This document shows positions 7,571-15,714 of a stretch of DNA of 64,000 nt, piece by piece. Both the position numbers and the translations under genes were made by a program. Origin of the DNA: Peribacillus glennii (lineage in GTDB: Bacteria; Bacillota; Bacilli; Bacillales; DSM-1321). The notes under the pieces were generated by a model that was given only the letters and a program-made list of their open reading frames with translations, did no database searches and was not told where the DNA came from. Positions within the stretch are counted from its first letter, which is position 1; each line of letters begins with the position of its first letter. The DNA lies in contig NZ_QVTD01000013.1 in assembly GCF_003429105.1 (NCBI RefSeq), positions 1 to 64,000 of the forward strand. The letters run 5' to 3'.

Positions 7571-8914
7571 ATGAACGCAGGAATGCCATTGCCCAAAGTT
7601 GCAATTTCAAGTACAACTGCTTCAGGCAATCTAGCAGCAGTCCCTAATGGCAATGTTGCGGGTTTTGGGTCTGTACTAACTGCACTTTCAACGGCCAACT
7701 TGCCAACGGAAGGAAAAACACCTGTTCTCCAGGCTGACCAGGCTACGCTGTTGCAGGAATTGGTACAGTTCTTACAAATAGGGAATTTAAGTGAACTGGA
7801 TGGTGGCCATGAGTTAGGCAGGGACATTATGCTTGAGGGGATGCAGATACAAACCCACCCCATTGTCGCAGCGTTGTTAAACGGCAATCTGATAGATGAA
7901 AAACTGTTAAACAAGCTGGTAGATTCATTAAAAGAGTCAGGCCAATCAAAAGATACCGATATTGAAAAGATTGAAGAAATGCCCTTCCTATCAATGGGAG
8001 CAATCGATTTACTTTCCATCATAAAGGCACTTGCCGGAATGAACGAGGAACAGCTTGCGCAAATTGATCTGAATTCAGCTTCAAATGTTTTAAAATTTGC
8101 CAAGATTCATGAGCTTTTATCTGCTTATCAAGACATGTCTTCAGAAAAAGAGGCGATTGGCAAGGAGATTAAGAACCTGTTGCAGCAGGTAGCTGCCAAA
8201 GTTCAGCAGCTTTTGGATGGCGGTACGGAGAGCAAAAGCGGTGGCACGGCGTCTACAAAGTTAACGGGCAGTGACAACGGGCAAAATATCGCTTTGTTAA
8301 AAGGTGTCTATCAGCGGATGGCGAAGGAAGTACACCAGGCAAATTCATCTGCTCCCAATAACAAGGTCAACGAAGCTTCGAATGTAAAACAGCTTGAGTT
8401 GCATCAATCCCAACCGCAGCATTTTCAGATATCCAAGCTTGAACAATTTGTCCTGACAGTAGAAAAAAGCGGCCAGCCAGTGAATCAAGAGCAATTTATT
8501 AAAGCGTTTGAAAATATCTTATCTAAGTCGAATTTTACAAATGGAAATGGCATGCAAAAGCTTTTGATCAAGCTTAATCCGGAGCATCTAGGATCCTTGC
8601 GGATAGAACTCATCCAAAAGGATGCCGTTCTTACTGCCCGGATTATGGCAACCAGTACTAAAGCAAAGGAATTATTGGAGTCCCAGCTCCAGGGTTTGAA
8701 ACATGCCTTTAATGGACAAAATCTTCAAGTGGATAAGATAGAAGTTTCCCAAACGTTGAACTCGTTTACGCAAGAAAGATTTTTGCAGAGGGATTCCGAT
8801 GGATCACAGCAACATGAAAGAAGAAAACAGCAGGAGCAGGAAAACGGACAGGAACAATCGGAAACCGGATTTACGGCAGACCTTGAAGATGCATTGCTCA
8901 ATGCGAAAGTGTAG
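7571..8914 (+). CDS. fliK: Flagellar hook-length control protein FliK
   Basis: FliK is secreted during hook assembly, measures hook length and switches FlhB from hook to filament substrates. The 447-residue protein has a long, poorly conserved N-terminal region and a recognisable C-terminal hook-length control domain (LLIKLNPEHLGSLRIEL, about residues 335-351, then LTARIMATSTKAKELL). The tail is glutamine- and glutamate-rich, as in other FliK proteins. The ATG at 7571 follows GGGAGGTG by five bases. It lies between ylxF and the hook cap gene flgD, its usual place. Confidence 0.9.
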   Translation: MNAGMPLPKVAISSTTASGNLAAVPNGNVAGFGSVLTALSTANLPTEGKTPVLQADQATLLQELVQFLQIGNLSELDGGHELGRDIMLEGMQIQTHPIVAALLNGNLIDEKLLNKLVDSLKESGQSKDTDIEKIEEMPFLSMGAIDLLSIIKALAGMNEEQLAQIDLNSASNVLKFAKIHELLSAYQDMSSEKEAIGKEIKNLLQQVAAKVQQLLDGGTESKSGGTASTKLTGSDNGQNIALLKGVYQRMAKEVHQANSSAPNNKVNEASNVKQLELHQSQPQHFQISKLEQFVLTVEKSGQPVNQEQFIKAFENILSKSNFTNGNGMQKLLIKLNPEHLGSLRIELIQKDAVLTARIMATSTKAKELLESQLQGLKHAFNGQNLQVDKIEVSQTLNSFTQERFLQRDSDGSQQHERRKQQEQENGQEQSETGFTADLEDALLNAKV

Positions 8915-8922
8915 GTGAAAAC

Positions 8923-9567
8923 ATGACTAATGTCGATACATCACTATTGTTATCCAGCTATCAGGCAAAACAGCGGAAAACTGGAAGCGATATTTTAGGC
9001 AAGGATGACTTTTTGAAAATATTGATGACACAGCTCCAAAACCAGGATCCTATGAACCCGATGCAGGATAAGGATTTTGTTGCGCAAATGGCGACATTCT
9101 CGACGTTGGAGCAAATCACGAATATGGGAAAGAGCATCGACAAATTTGTCCAGATGGAGCAGCAGAACAAGCTGATTTCCTACAACCAATTTGTCGGAAA
9201 AAATGTTACATGGCATAAAATCGTGCCGAGTGAGGATCCGAATGGACAGCCAACTGTAGAAAATGGGACAGGGTTGGTTACATCCATAGAATTTAAGGAT
9301 GATAGTGTTTATCTGCTATTGGAAGATGGAACAAAACTGGAGCCTGGAAACATCTCGCAGGTCAATCAGCCAGGCCCTGCTAACAGTATCATTGCTGCAA
9401 GCGAACTCATTGGGAAGAAAATCAGCTGGTTAAATGCGGCCAAGCAGGAAGAGTCGGCTATCGTAAAATCCGTAGGAATGAAGGATGGCAAAACAGAGTT
9501 TGAACTTAATGATGAACACGATACGAAAATTTCGTCCAACCAAATCATTAAAATTGCAACTGCATAA
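8923..9567 (+). CDS. flgD: Flagellar hook assembly (cap) protein FlgD
   Basis: FlgD caps the growing hook and guides FlgE polymerisation. The N-terminal core has the family motif DFLKILMTQLQNQDPMNPM (residues 27-45) followed by TFSTLEQITNMGKSI. The protein has 214 residues, longer than the B. subtilis protein (about 140). The extra length appears to be a second copy of an SH3/Tudor-like beta module: one begins NQFVGKNVTW and the other ELIGKKISW, each followed by a KDD/KDG strand pattern. It starts eight bases after fliK and ends 11 bases before the next gene. Confidence 0.92.
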   Translation: MTNVDTSLLLSSYQAKQRKTGSDILGKDDFLKILMTQLQNQDPMNPMQDKDFVAQMATFSTLEQITNMGKSIDKFVQMEQQNKLISYNQFVGKNVTWHKIVPSEDPNGQPTVENGTGLVTSIEFKDDSVYLLLEDGTKLEPGNISQVNQPGPANSIIAASELIGKKISWLNAAKQEESAIVKSVGMKDGKTEFELNDEHDTKISSNQIIKIATA

Positions 9568-9578
9568 GGGGTGGGTTT

Positions 9579-9965
9579 ATGGACAAGCCGATTTTCAGGC
9601 CGATAACGAATCATCCCATCCAAATGGCTTCCTCTGCGGTCAAAACCCGTAAACTAGCGCTTAATGGATTTGCCCATGAATTGCAGTCGGCCGTGGTTGG
9701 AAAGGCAAATAAATTGGTCGTAAGCAAACACGCTCAAATGCGGTTGGAACAAAGAAATATAAATATCGACCAAAGCACTTGGAACCGGATTGGGGAAAAG
9801 GTTCAAGAAGCCAAAAAAATGGGTGTCAGGGATTCACTTGTTCTTACACAAGAAGCAGCCCTCGTGGTGAGCGCAAAAAACAATACCGTGATAACCGCCA
9901 TGGACCGTGAAGAAGCTTCTTCACAAATCTTCACCAATATAAACGCAACGATACTTATAGATTAA
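9579..9965 (+). CDS. Small flagellar operon protein (TIGR02530-type)
   Basis: This 128-residue soluble protein resembles the conserved flagellar operon family TIGR02530, found between flgD and flgE in many Firmicutes but absent, as I recall, from B. subtilis 168. The core has VSKHAQMRLEQRNI, a predicted helix-strand region around residues 48-61, and a C-terminal AKNNTVITAMDREEASSQIFTNI. No signal peptide or membrane segment is visible. Its position suggests a hook assembly role, perhaps as chaperone or regulator, but no function is established. GGGGTGGG before the ATG is a fair ribosome site. Confidence 0.8.
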   Translation: MDKPIFRPITNHPIQMASSAVKTRKLALNGFAHELQSAVVGKANKLVVSKHAQMRLEQRNINIDQSTWNRIGEKVQEAKKMGVRDSLVLTQEAALVVSAKNNTVITAMDREEASSQIFTNINATILID

Positions 9966-10038
9966 GAGGCTGGACCTTTCATAAGGAGGCCGAGGCTTGC
10001 GGAATGACTGAAGCAGCCAAATCGAAAGGAGAAAAAAT

Positions 10039-10932
10039 ATGCTACGTTCAATGTACTCAGGAATCAGCGGAATGAAAAACTTCCAAACGAAGCTTGATGT
10101 GATTGGGAACAATATTGCGAATGTAAATACGTTTGGTTATAAAAAAGGGCGGGTCACTTTTAAAGATATGGTGTCACAATCCATTTCAGGAGCTAGTGCC
10201 CCTGGAGCGACAATGGGAGGTGTGAACCCTAAACAGGTTGGATTGGGATCATCTATGGCAACCATTGATACAGTTGCTACACAAGGAAGTCTTCAAACTA
10301 CTGGTAGACCACTGGATTTAGCGATTTCAGGAGACGGTTATTTTATGGTGGGACCAAAACCAGCAGCAGCAGTCAATTTCGTTGCTGGTACACCTACTGA
10401 TTTTAATGCCATGAATAAAAGTTATACTCGTGCAGGGAATCTTTATTTAGATCAGAATGGCGATCTTGTTAATAGTGATGGACTTTATCTACTAGGTTTT
10501 ACAAATAAAAGTGATGGGGCAGCTAATCCTACTTTCACTGTTGACACTACAAAAATCGATAAGATAAACATCCCAACAAATGCACAAAGTTTTAGTATCT
10601 CTGATAAAGGTGAAGTTCAGTACGTAGATAGTAACGGAAAGTTGCAATATGCCGGACAAGTACTCCTTGCCAAGTTTCCAAATGCGGAGGGCTTACAAAA
10701 AACTGGACAAAATCTGTTTAAAGAAACACCGAACTCAGGTATTGCTGTTGCGAATCTGGCACAGACTGGAGGAGCCGGTTCAGTTGTCGCCGGTACCCTA
10801 GAAATGTCCAACGTCGACCTATCCGAGGAATTCACGGAAATGATCACAGCACAGCGCGGTTTCCAGGCTAACACCCGGATTATAACGACTTCTGACGAGA
10901 TTCTGCAGGAGCTAGTGAACTTAAAACGATAG
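10039..10932 (+). CDS. flgE: Flagellar hook protein FlgE
   Basis: FlgE builds the hook, the universal joint between rod and filament. The 297-residue protein has the N-terminal signature MLRSMYSGISGMKNFQTKLD and NNIANVNTFGYKKGRVTF, and the C-terminal signature VDLSEEFTEMITAQRGFQANTRI, which together form the coiled D0/D1 core. The middle (about residues 115-230) is variable and exposed in such proteins; here its DNA is visibly more AT-rich than the ends. Some annotations call this gene flgG in Bacillus. The start follows GAAAGGAG. It precedes swrD across a strong hairpin. Confidence 0.92.
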   Translation: MLRSMYSGISGMKNFQTKLDVIGNNIANVNTFGYKKGRVTFKDMVSQSISGASAPGATMGGVNPKQVGLGSSMATIDTVATQGSLQTTGRPLDLAISGDGYFMVGPKPAAAVNFVAGTPTDFNAMNKSYTRAGNLYLDQNGDLVNSDGLYLLGFTNKSDGAANPTFTVDTTKIDKINIPTNAQSFSISDKGEVQYVDSNGKLQYAGQVLLAKFPNAEGLQKTGQNLFKETPNSGIAVANLAQTGGAGSVVAGTLEMSNVDLSEEFTEMITAQRGFQANTRIITTSDEILQELVNLKR

Positions 10933-10935
10933 ATT

Positions 10936-10986
10936 AAGGGAGGGAAGGAGCCTGGGGTGATTCTTCGCCCCTGCTCCTGACATTTA
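10936..10986 (+). promoter_or_regulatory. Hairpin separating the ribosome site from the swrD start
   Basis: AAGGGAGG (10936-10943) is a good ribosome site but lies more than 40 bases from the swrD TTG. Between them AGGAGC (10946-10951) pairs with GCTCCT (10973-10978) and GGGG (10954-10957) with CCCC (10968-10971). Folding leaves about ten unpaired bases between ribosome site and start, the normal spacing. No T run follows, so it is not a terminator. Confidence 0.5.
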
Positions 10987-11211
10987 TTGATTAAGGTTAC
11001 TAAATTGAATGGTAAAAGTTTTACAGTAAATGCTTTGTTTATTGAAATGGTAGAGTCTCTTCCTGATACGACAATCACTTTCACAAACGGTAAGAAAATC
11101 GTAGTAAGTGAAAAAGAAGAAGCAATCATTCAATCTATTATTCATTTTTACCGTACTATAAACGTTCTGGGTCTTCGTGATGATAGGGGGGAGAATGACG
11201 ATGAAAAATAA
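10987..11211 (+). CDS. swrD: Swarming motility protein SwrD (FlbD family)
   Basis: SwrD is a small cytoplasmic protein that raises flagellar torque and is needed for swarming in B. subtilis. The 74-residue product has the FlbD family pattern: IKVTKLNGKSFTVNALFIE at the N-terminus, then a PDTTITFTNGKKIVV strand segment and a C-terminal helix with FYRTI. Alignment with known SwrD fixes the start at TTG 10987, although the closest good ribosome site is beyond a hairpin (see the preceding element). It overlaps the start of fliL by 11 bases. Confidence 0.88.
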   Translation: MIKVTKLNGKSFTVNALFIEMVESLPDTTITFTNGKKIVVSEKEEAIIQSIIHFYRTINVLGLRDDRGENDDEK

Positions 11212-11629
11212 GCTGGTTACAATCATGGTAATCATGCTGGTCGCGATAACGCTTGTCGGAGTGATCGCGGTAGTGGTGGTGACTAAGTTTTCAGGTGATG
11301 CCTCAGCCCAAAAAGAGCCATCGGCAAAAGAAATAGTAGAATCTTCCGTGGAAATTCCCGAAATAACTACAAATCTGGCGAGCGGCGATTTCATTAAAAT
11401 TTCGTTTACAATCCAGACCGACAGCAAAAAAGGAAAAGAGGAGCTGGAGCAACGAGGCTTCCAGGTGAAGAATATCATTATTACCGAGCTATCTGATACA
11501 AAAACTGCCCAGTTAAAGGGCAAGGCCGGGAAAGAACAATTCCAGGAAAAAGTAGAGGCTAATGTGAACAAACTTATGCAAGAAGGAAAAGTCGAAAAGG
11601 TGTATATAACCTCCTCCATCCTTCAATAA
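11201..11629 (+). CDS. fliL: Flagellar basal body-associated protein FliL
   Basis: FliL is a single-pass membrane protein that forms a ring around the stator and supports torque. The 142-residue product has a short cytoplasmic N-terminus, a membrane segment (about residues 5-28, VTIMVIMLVAITLVGVIAV) and an extracytoplasmic stomatin-like domain. The ATG at 11201 is seven bases after GGGGGAG; upstream in-frame starts overlap that site. Length matches B. subtilis FliL (140). It overlaps swrD and is followed by fliM after 44 bases. Confidence 0.93.
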   Translation: MKNKLVTIMVIMLVAITLVGVIAVVVVTKFSGDASAQKEPSAKEIVESSVEIPEITTNLASGDFIKISFTIQTDSKKGKEELEQRGFQVKNIIITELSDTKTAQLKGKAGKEQFQEKVEANVNKLMQEGKVEKVYITSSILQ

Positions 11630-11673
11630 AAGAATACGCTTCAGGAGAACAAAAACAGGGGAGGTGATGGCTA

Positions 11674-12672
11674 TTGTCTGGAGATGTTTTATCACAGAGT
11701 GAAATCGACGCCCTTCTTTCCGCCCTTTCCACGGGTGAGATGGATGCTGATGAGCTAAAGAAAGAAGAGACAGAGAAAAAAGTAAAAGTTTACGATTTTA
11801 AGAGAGCGCTCCGCTTTTCAAAAGATCAAATCAGGAGTCTGACACGGATTCATGAGAACTTCGCACGGCTCTTGACAACGTACTTCTCAGCACAGCTGCG
11901 GACATACATCCAAATTTCGGTTGCATCCGCAGACCAGATTCCGTATGAAGAATTTATCCGTTCGATCCCGAAGATGACGATCTTGAATGTGTTTGAAGTT
12001 CCGCCTTTAGAAGGAAGGATTCTGCTGGAGGTCAATCCGAACATCGCCTATGCAATGATGGACAGGGTCCTTGGCGGAAAAGGCGTGAGCGTCAACAAAG
12101 TGGAAAATTTAACGGAGATTGAGACGAAGATCATGTCCAATCTTTTTGAAAAGGGTTTTGAAAACCTGCAGGAGGCATGGTCGACCGTTGCCGATATTGA
12201 TCCGATATTGACCGATTTTGAAGTGAACCCGCAATTTTTGCAAATGGTTTCGCCAAATGAAACAGTGGTCGTCATCTCGCTCAACACCCAATTAGGGGAT
12301 ACAACAGGCATGATCAATATCTGTATACCGCATGTCGTATTGGAGCCAATCATTCCAAAGCTTTCTGTACATTACTGGATGCAGACTTCGAAAAAAGAAA
12401 GAAGCCCCGAAGAAATTGAATCCCTGGAAAAAAGGGTTAAAACGGCCGACATCCCAGTAACAACAGAACTCGGTTCGACAGATATCTCTATCCACGACTT
12501 TCTTATGCTTGATGTAGGGGATGTCATAGAATTGAACCAGGGAATTGATTACCCTTTAACCATCAAGGTCGGTGAAGTGCCGAAGTTTACGGCACAGCCG
12601 GGCAAGGCAGGGAAAAAATTAGCCGTCCAAATTCTAGATACATTGAAAGGGGGAGACGAAGATGGTAAGTGA
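11674..12672 (+). CDS. fliM: Flagellar motor switch protein FliM
   Basis: FliM is the C-ring switch protein that binds CheY-P and reverses rotation. The 332-residue protein begins with the CheY-binding peptide LSQSEIDALLSAL, continues with a CheC-like middle domain (RFSKDQIRSLTRIHENFARLL around residue 47) and ends with a SpoA/FliN-type domain (ELGSTDISIHDFLMLDVGDVI, about 263-283). Start is TTG 11674 after GGAGGTGATGG. It overlaps fliY by 11 bases, so the two switch subunits are probably made in a fixed ratio. Confidence 0.96.
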   Translation: MSGDVLSQSEIDALLSALSTGEMDADELKKEETEKKVKVYDFKRALRFSKDQIRSLTRIHENFARLLTTYFSAQLRTYIQISVASADQIPYEEFIRSIPKMTILNVFEVPPLEGRILLEVNPNIAYAMMDRVLGGKGVSVNKVENLTEIETKIMSNLFEKGFENLQEAWSTVADIDPILTDFEVNPQFLQMVSPNETVVVISLNTQLGDTTGMINICIPHVVLEPIIPKLSVHYWMQTSKKERSPEEIESLEKRVKTADIPVTTELGSTDISIHDFLMLDVGDVIELNQGIDYPLTIKVGEVPKFTAQPGKAGKKLAVQILDTLKGGDEDGK

Positions 12673-13984
12673 TGAAATGCTTTCACAGGATGAAATTGAT
12701 GCCCTATTAAGAGGGACTGCTGATACTTCAGATGAACAGGCAGCTTCTCCCCTGGTTGAAGACTATTTATCTTCAATGGAACAGGATGCGCTCGGCGAAA
12801 TTGGCAATATCTCATTTGGAAGCTCAGCGACCGCTTTGTCAACATTATTGAACCAAAAGGTGGACATTACGACACCTACAGTTACTTTAATAGAAAGAAG
12901 TATGCTTCAGCAGGAATTTCCGCATCCCTATGTCGCAATCCAGGTGAATTATACAGAGGGATTTTCCGGCGAGAATCTGCTGGTCATCCAGCAAAGTGAT
13001 GCTGCAATCATAGCGGATCTGATGCTTGGCGGAGATGGAGTGAATCCGGCAGACCTTCTGGGGGAAATCCAGCTAAGCGCGGTTCAGGAAGCGATGAACC
13101 AAATGATGGGATCCGCAGCGACATCGATGTCGACGATTTTTAATAAAAAGGTGGATATTTCCCCGCCGAGCATTGACTTATTGAATGTAGAAGAAGGCCA
13201 GGGAGAAGCCGCAATCCCTCAGGAAGATTTATTGGCTAAAATATCATTCAGGCTTAAGGTCGGAGAATTAATCGATTCAAGCATCATGCAATTATTGCCG
13301 CTCCAATTTGCGAAAAGTCTTGTGGACGAGCTTTTAAATCCTACGGCTGCAAATGAAGCGCCCGCCGACAGCGGCGAAGATGTGAACGGGGCAACAGGAA
13401 CCGCAACCAATGACACCGCTGCACATAACCAACAGGAAGCGGTCCAACAGGAAGCGGTACCTCAGCAACCGGCACCACAACAATGGGAGATGGCTCCGGG
13501 AGCTCCGAGTTATCCTCAGGCACCGTATGATCAATATGGCAATCAGCACCAAAGTGGGTATGGACAGCCAGCCCAAGGCTGGGCGAATCAAGCCCAGCAG
13601 CAAGCGCCTTATAACAACCCTCCCCAGCATTTTGGGGCCGCCTATGCGCCGCCGGGACAACCGGTAAATGTCCAGCCAGCAAGCTTTTCGAATTTTGAGC
13701 CGTACCAGCTTCAGGATTCAGAATCTAAGAATTTAAGCATGCTCATGGATATCCCGCTGCAGGTGACAGTGGAACTAGGCAGGACCAGACGGTCGGTTAA
13801 AGAAATACTCGAGCTTTCTTCAGGATCGATCATTGAGCTGGATAAGCTTGCCGGGGAGCCGGTCGATATCCTGGTCAATAACAGGTTGATTGCAAAAGGG
13901 GAAGTTGTCGTCATTGACGAGAATTTTGGTGTTCGCGTAACGGACATAGTGAGCCAGACAGATCGATTAAAAAAATTAAGATAA
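12662..13984 (+). CDS. fliY: Flagellar motor switch phosphatase FliY
   Basis: FliY replaces FliN in Bacillus: it is both a C-ring subunit and a CheY-P phosphatase. The 440-residue product has an N-terminal CheY-binding peptide (LSQDEIDALLRG), two CheC-type active-site helices (ALGEIGNISFGSSATALS near residue 40 and AVQEAMNQMMGSAATSMS near 140), and a C-terminal SpoA/FliN domain (DIPLQVTVELGRTRRSV, about 361-377). Between them lies a linker of about 110 residues rich in Q, P, G and Y, which makes it longer than B. subtilis FliY (378). It overlaps fliM and precedes cheY. Confidence 0.95.
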   Translation: MVSDEMLSQDEIDALLRGTADTSDEQAASPLVEDYLSSMEQDALGEIGNISFGSSATALSTLLNQKVDITTPTVTLIERSMLQQEFPHPYVAIQVNYTEGFSGENLLVIQQSDAAIIADLMLGGDGVNPADLLGEIQLSAVQEAMNQMMGSAATSMSTIFNKKVDISPPSIDLLNVEEGQGEAAIPQEDLLAKISFRLKVGELIDSSIMQLLPLQFAKSLVDELLNPTAANEAPADSGEDVNGATGTATNDTAAHNQQEAVQQEAVPQQPAPQQWEMAPGAPSYPQAPYDQYGNQHQSGYGQPAQGWANQAQQQAPYNNPPQHFGAAYAPPGQPVNVQPASFSNFEPYQLQDSESKNLSMLMDIPLQVTVELGRTRRSVKEILELSSGSIIELDKLAGEPVDILVNNRLIAKGEVVVIDENFGVRVTDIVSQTDRLKKLR

Positions 13985-14005
13985 TTTAAATTGGGGGTTT
14001 TTTTA

Positions 14006-14368
14006 ATGGCACATAAGATTTTGATAGTGGACGATGCGGCATTCATGAGAATGATGATCAAGGATATTTTATCTAAAAACGGCTTTGAGGTCGTAGGCGA
14101 AGCAGCGGACGGGGCGCAGGCAGTTGAAAAGTATAAGGAAACACAGCCAGACTTGGTAACGATGGATATCACGATGCCAGAAATGGATGGCATAGCAGCT
14201 CTTAAGGAAATTAAGAAAATCAATCCAAACGCAAAAGTAATCATGTGTTCAGCAATGGGCCAGCAGGCAATGGTTATCGACGCCATCCAGGCTGGGGCAA
14301 GGGATTTCATTGTTAAACCATTCCAGGCAGACAGGGTTCTCGAAGCCATCAACAAAACGTTAAGTTAA
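14006..14368 (+). CDS. cheY: Chemotaxis response regulator CheY
   Basis: CheY carries the phosphoryl signal from CheA to the switch proteins FliM and FliY. The 120-residue protein is a lone receiver domain: acidic pair in IVDDAAFMRMM (about residues 8-10), phosphoacceptor Asp in TMDITMPEMDG (about 54), conserved Ser in MCSAMG and Lys in FIVKPFQ (about 104). The ATG at 14006 follows GGGGG by eight bases; a TTG at 13991 lies inside the upstream A/T stretch and would add five unconserved residues. Length equals B. subtilis CheY. Confidence 0.96.
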   Translation: MAHKILIVDDAAFMRMMIKDILSKNGFEVVGEAADGAQAVEKYKETQPDLVTMDITMPEMDGIAALKEIKKINPNAKVIMCSAMGQQAMVIDAIQAGARDFIVKPFQADRVLEAINKTLS

Positions 14369-14389
14369 TAGAACGAGGGTGTAAACAGC

Positions 14390-15040
14390 TTGTTTTCAAT
14401 AAAAAAGGTATTGCAGATTCTTCTGGTGATTGCATTGGGTCAGGCTGTTTTTTCTGGCCTTGCGGCAAAAGCGGAAAGCCTAGATGGCAGCGTAAAGGAT
14501 TTTTATGAACAGCCGGAAAATCCGGAAGAAAAAAAGACCCAAGCCGGGAGCAATGAAAAAACAGACTCATCTACGGGCACTGACCTTTCTTTTTGGGATT
14601 TCCTGCGTATGGTTTTTGCTTTGATTTTTGTTGTTGTGCTCCTCTATGCCACCCTAAGGTTCATCAATAAAAAAAGCAGGGCCTACCAAAAGGCAAACCA
14701 TATTGAGAATATTGGCGGGACAAGTCTTGGCTCGAACCGATCCGTCCAGTTGATTAAAGTAGGCAATTCCATTCTGGTCCTTGGTGTTGGTGAATCCATC
14801 GAGCTCTTAAAGGAAATAGACGATGAAGATGAGTACAAGTCCCTGCTGGAAGAACATAATGACAAAATGGAACTTATGATACAGCCAGGCAATCTGTTGT
14901 CCACAATGAAGAAAAGGTTTCAAGATTCTACCCCTGTATCACAAGGTTTCTCCTCACAGTTGAAAAGTGAGCTCGAGGAGTTATCGAAAAACAGGAAAAA
15001 AGTGATGGAAGAACTGGAAGGGGAGGAGAGACAGCGATGA
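14390..15040 (+). CDS. fliO: Flagellar biosynthetic protein FliO (FliZ)
   Basis: FliO helps assemble the FliP ring of the export gate; in Bacillus it is often called FliZ. The 216-residue product has a probable N-terminal signal peptide (about residues 1-28, ending GLAAKAES), an acidic low-complexity region, a membrane segment (about 66-88, LRMVFALIFVVVLLYATL) and a cytoplasmic domain with IGGTSLGSNRSVQLIKVG, typical of FliO. Start is TTG 14390 after GAGGGTG. It overlaps fliP by four bases (ATGA), so the gate genes are coupled. Confidence 0.9.
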   Translation: MFSIKKVLQILLVIALGQAVFSGLAAKAESLDGSVKDFYEQPENPEEKKTQAGSNEKTDSSTGTDLSFWDFLRMVFALIFVVVLLYATLRFINKKSRAYQKANHIENIGGTSLGSNRSVQLIKVGNSILVLGVGESIELLKEIDDEDEYKSLLEEHNDKMELMIQPGNLLSTMKKRFQDSTPVSQGFSSQLKSELEELSKNRKKVMEELEGEERQR

Positions 15041-15702
15041 ACGAGTTCATGGAGATATTCAACACCAGTGATCCTTCAAATGTCTCTACTTCCGTCAAGC
15101 TTCTTTTGATGCTTACAGTTTTGTCGCTAGCGCCAAGCATTTTGATTTTGATGACGTGTTTTACAAGGATTGTGATAGTCCTCGGGTTTGTCCGGACATC
15201 TTTGGGAACCCAGCAGATGCCCCCAAACCAGGTGATCATTGGCCTTGCATTATTTATGACCTTCTTCGTAATGGCGCCGACTTTCCAGGAAGTGAATAAA
15301 CAAGCCCTAACTCCTTTGTTTGAGGAAAAAATCGATCTGGATGAGGCTTATGATCGGGCATCGGGTCCGTTCAAAGAGTTTATGAGCGCACATACCCGCC
15401 AAAAAGACCTTGCCTTGTTTCTGGATTATGCCAAAATCGAAAAGCCAAAAAGCATCCAGGATATTCCCTTGACCGCCCTTGTTCCTGCTTTTGCGATCAG
15501 TGAAATCAAGACGGCGTTTCAAATTGGCTTCATGATATTTATTCCGTTTCTGGTCATTGATATGATCATCGCAAGTGTTTTGATGTCGATGGGGATGATG
15601 ATGTTGCCGCCGGTAATGATCTCCTTGCCGTTTAAGATCTTGCTGTTTGTATTGGTGGATGGCTGGTATTTGGTTGTGAAATCTTTACTACAGAGCTTTT
15701 AA
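15037..15702 (+). CDS. fliP: Flagellar export gate protein FliP
   Basis: FliP forms the pentameric core of the type III export gate together with FliQ and FliR. The 221-residue protein has four hydrophobic segments, the signature LAPSILILMTCFTRIVIVLG (about residues 31-50) and the C-terminal motif FKILLFVLVDGWYLVV. Length is equal to B. subtilis FliP. No cleavable signal peptide is obvious. Start overlaps fliO by four bases; fliQ follows after 12 bases. Confidence 0.96.
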   Translation: MNEFMEIFNTSDPSNVSTSVKLLLMLTVLSLAPSILILMTCFTRIVIVLGFVRTSLGTQQMPPNQVIIGLALFMTFFVMAPTFQEVNKQALTPLFEEKIDLDEAYDRASGPFKEFMSAHTRQKDLALFLDYAKIEKPKSIQDIPLTALVPAFAISEIKTAFQIGFMIFIPFLVIDMIIASVLMSMGMMMLPPVMISLPFKILLFVLVDGWYLVVKSLLQSF

Positions 15703-15714
15703 GCAGGTGAAAAA

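Noticed and set aside
7345-8103. Long reverse-strand open frame opposite fliK, and similar ones opposite fliI, fliL, flhA and dapG
   Set aside because: They lie wholly opposite well-supported genes, lack ribosome sites and have low-complexity composition typical of antisense shadows.
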